Shown here piece after piece: positions 13,588 through 13,726 of a stretch of 13,726 nt of DNA; position 1 is the stretch's first letter; each line of letters begins with the position of its first letter. Position numbers and translations under genes: made by a program. The stretch is from assembly GCA_024220525.1 (NCBI GenBank), contig JAMYWO010000542.1, forward strand, positions 3,978 through 17,703, given 5' to 3'. The notes under the pieces are model-generated. The model searched no databases. It saw nothing but the letters and a program-made list of their open reading frames with translations, and had not been told where the DNA came from. Source of the DNA: Cochliopodium minus. Its lineage: Eukaryota; Discosea; Himatismenida; Cochliopodiidae.

Positions 13588-13726
13588 ATTTTATTTATTA
13601 ATTTTAATATTCATTTATTTTTTTATTCTTTTTTTTTTGAATAATTAAAAAAAAAATTGAGTCTTTTTATCAAAAATTGGATTGAAAATAACCTCCATTC
13701 TTTCCTATTTTAGATGAGTGTAAGTA
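13588..13726. other. AFG2 3' flank, with a possible next gene start at 13714
   Basis: The flank is A/T-rich with a T-run near 13630. The last 30 bases change character: a pyrimidine-rich tract ends in TTTTAG, followed at 13714 by ATG AGT and a consensus-looking GTAAGTA. This could be the start of a plus-strand gene, or an acceptor followed by a tiny exon. Too little is visible to call it. Confidence 0.3.

Overview
The window is nuclear DNA from an AT-rich, intron-dense unicellular eukaryote, probably a free-living amoeboid protist. Evidence is the dense packing of spliceosomal genes, 49-325 nt GT-AG introns that are almost pure A/T, intergenic gaps of about 160-330 bp, and three conserved eukaryotic proteins. 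An amoebozoan, heterolobosean or anaeramoebid source is possible; the sequence alone does not decide. Genes end in TAA or TGA and read with the standard code.

Layout. Minus strand: (1) 1-935, the 5' part of a gene with an N-terminal SH3 domain and an acidic, Asn/Lys-rich tail, running off the left edge; (2) 1248-5246, a complete four-exon CAND1 gene (1257 aa), the cullin-RING ligase exchange factor; (3) 5434-6259, a four-exon gene for a 205-aa secreted protein with four cysteines in the mature chain. A 160-bp divergent promoter gap (6260-6419) separates these from the plus-strand block: (4) 6420-8677, an 11-exon EEFSEC gene (542 aa), the selenocysteine-tRNA elongation factor; (5) 9011-9447, a two-exon gene for an unrecognised 126-aa protein; (6) 9671-13587, an 11-exon AFG2/SPATA5/Drg1 gene (772 aa), a double-AAA ATPase of 60S ribosome maturation. 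The last 13 bases may start another plus-strand gene.

The exon models of genes 2-6 were joined by hand, and every junction was checked for reading phase and, where a family is known, for continuity of conserved sequence. The genes do not form an obvious pathway. CAND1 belongs to ubiquitin-ligase regulation, EEFSEC to selenocysteine translation and AFG2 to ribosome biogenesis. EEFSEC implies that the organism makes selenoproteins.

The most unusual structure is in the introns, not the proteins: an intron at the same codon and phase of the Walker A loop in both AFG2 AAA domains, opposite A-rich and T-rich strand bias in neighbouring AFG2 introns, and an in-frame, stop-free 66-nt intron in EEFSEC. 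No mobile element, CRISPR array, tRNA or rRNA gene was seen.
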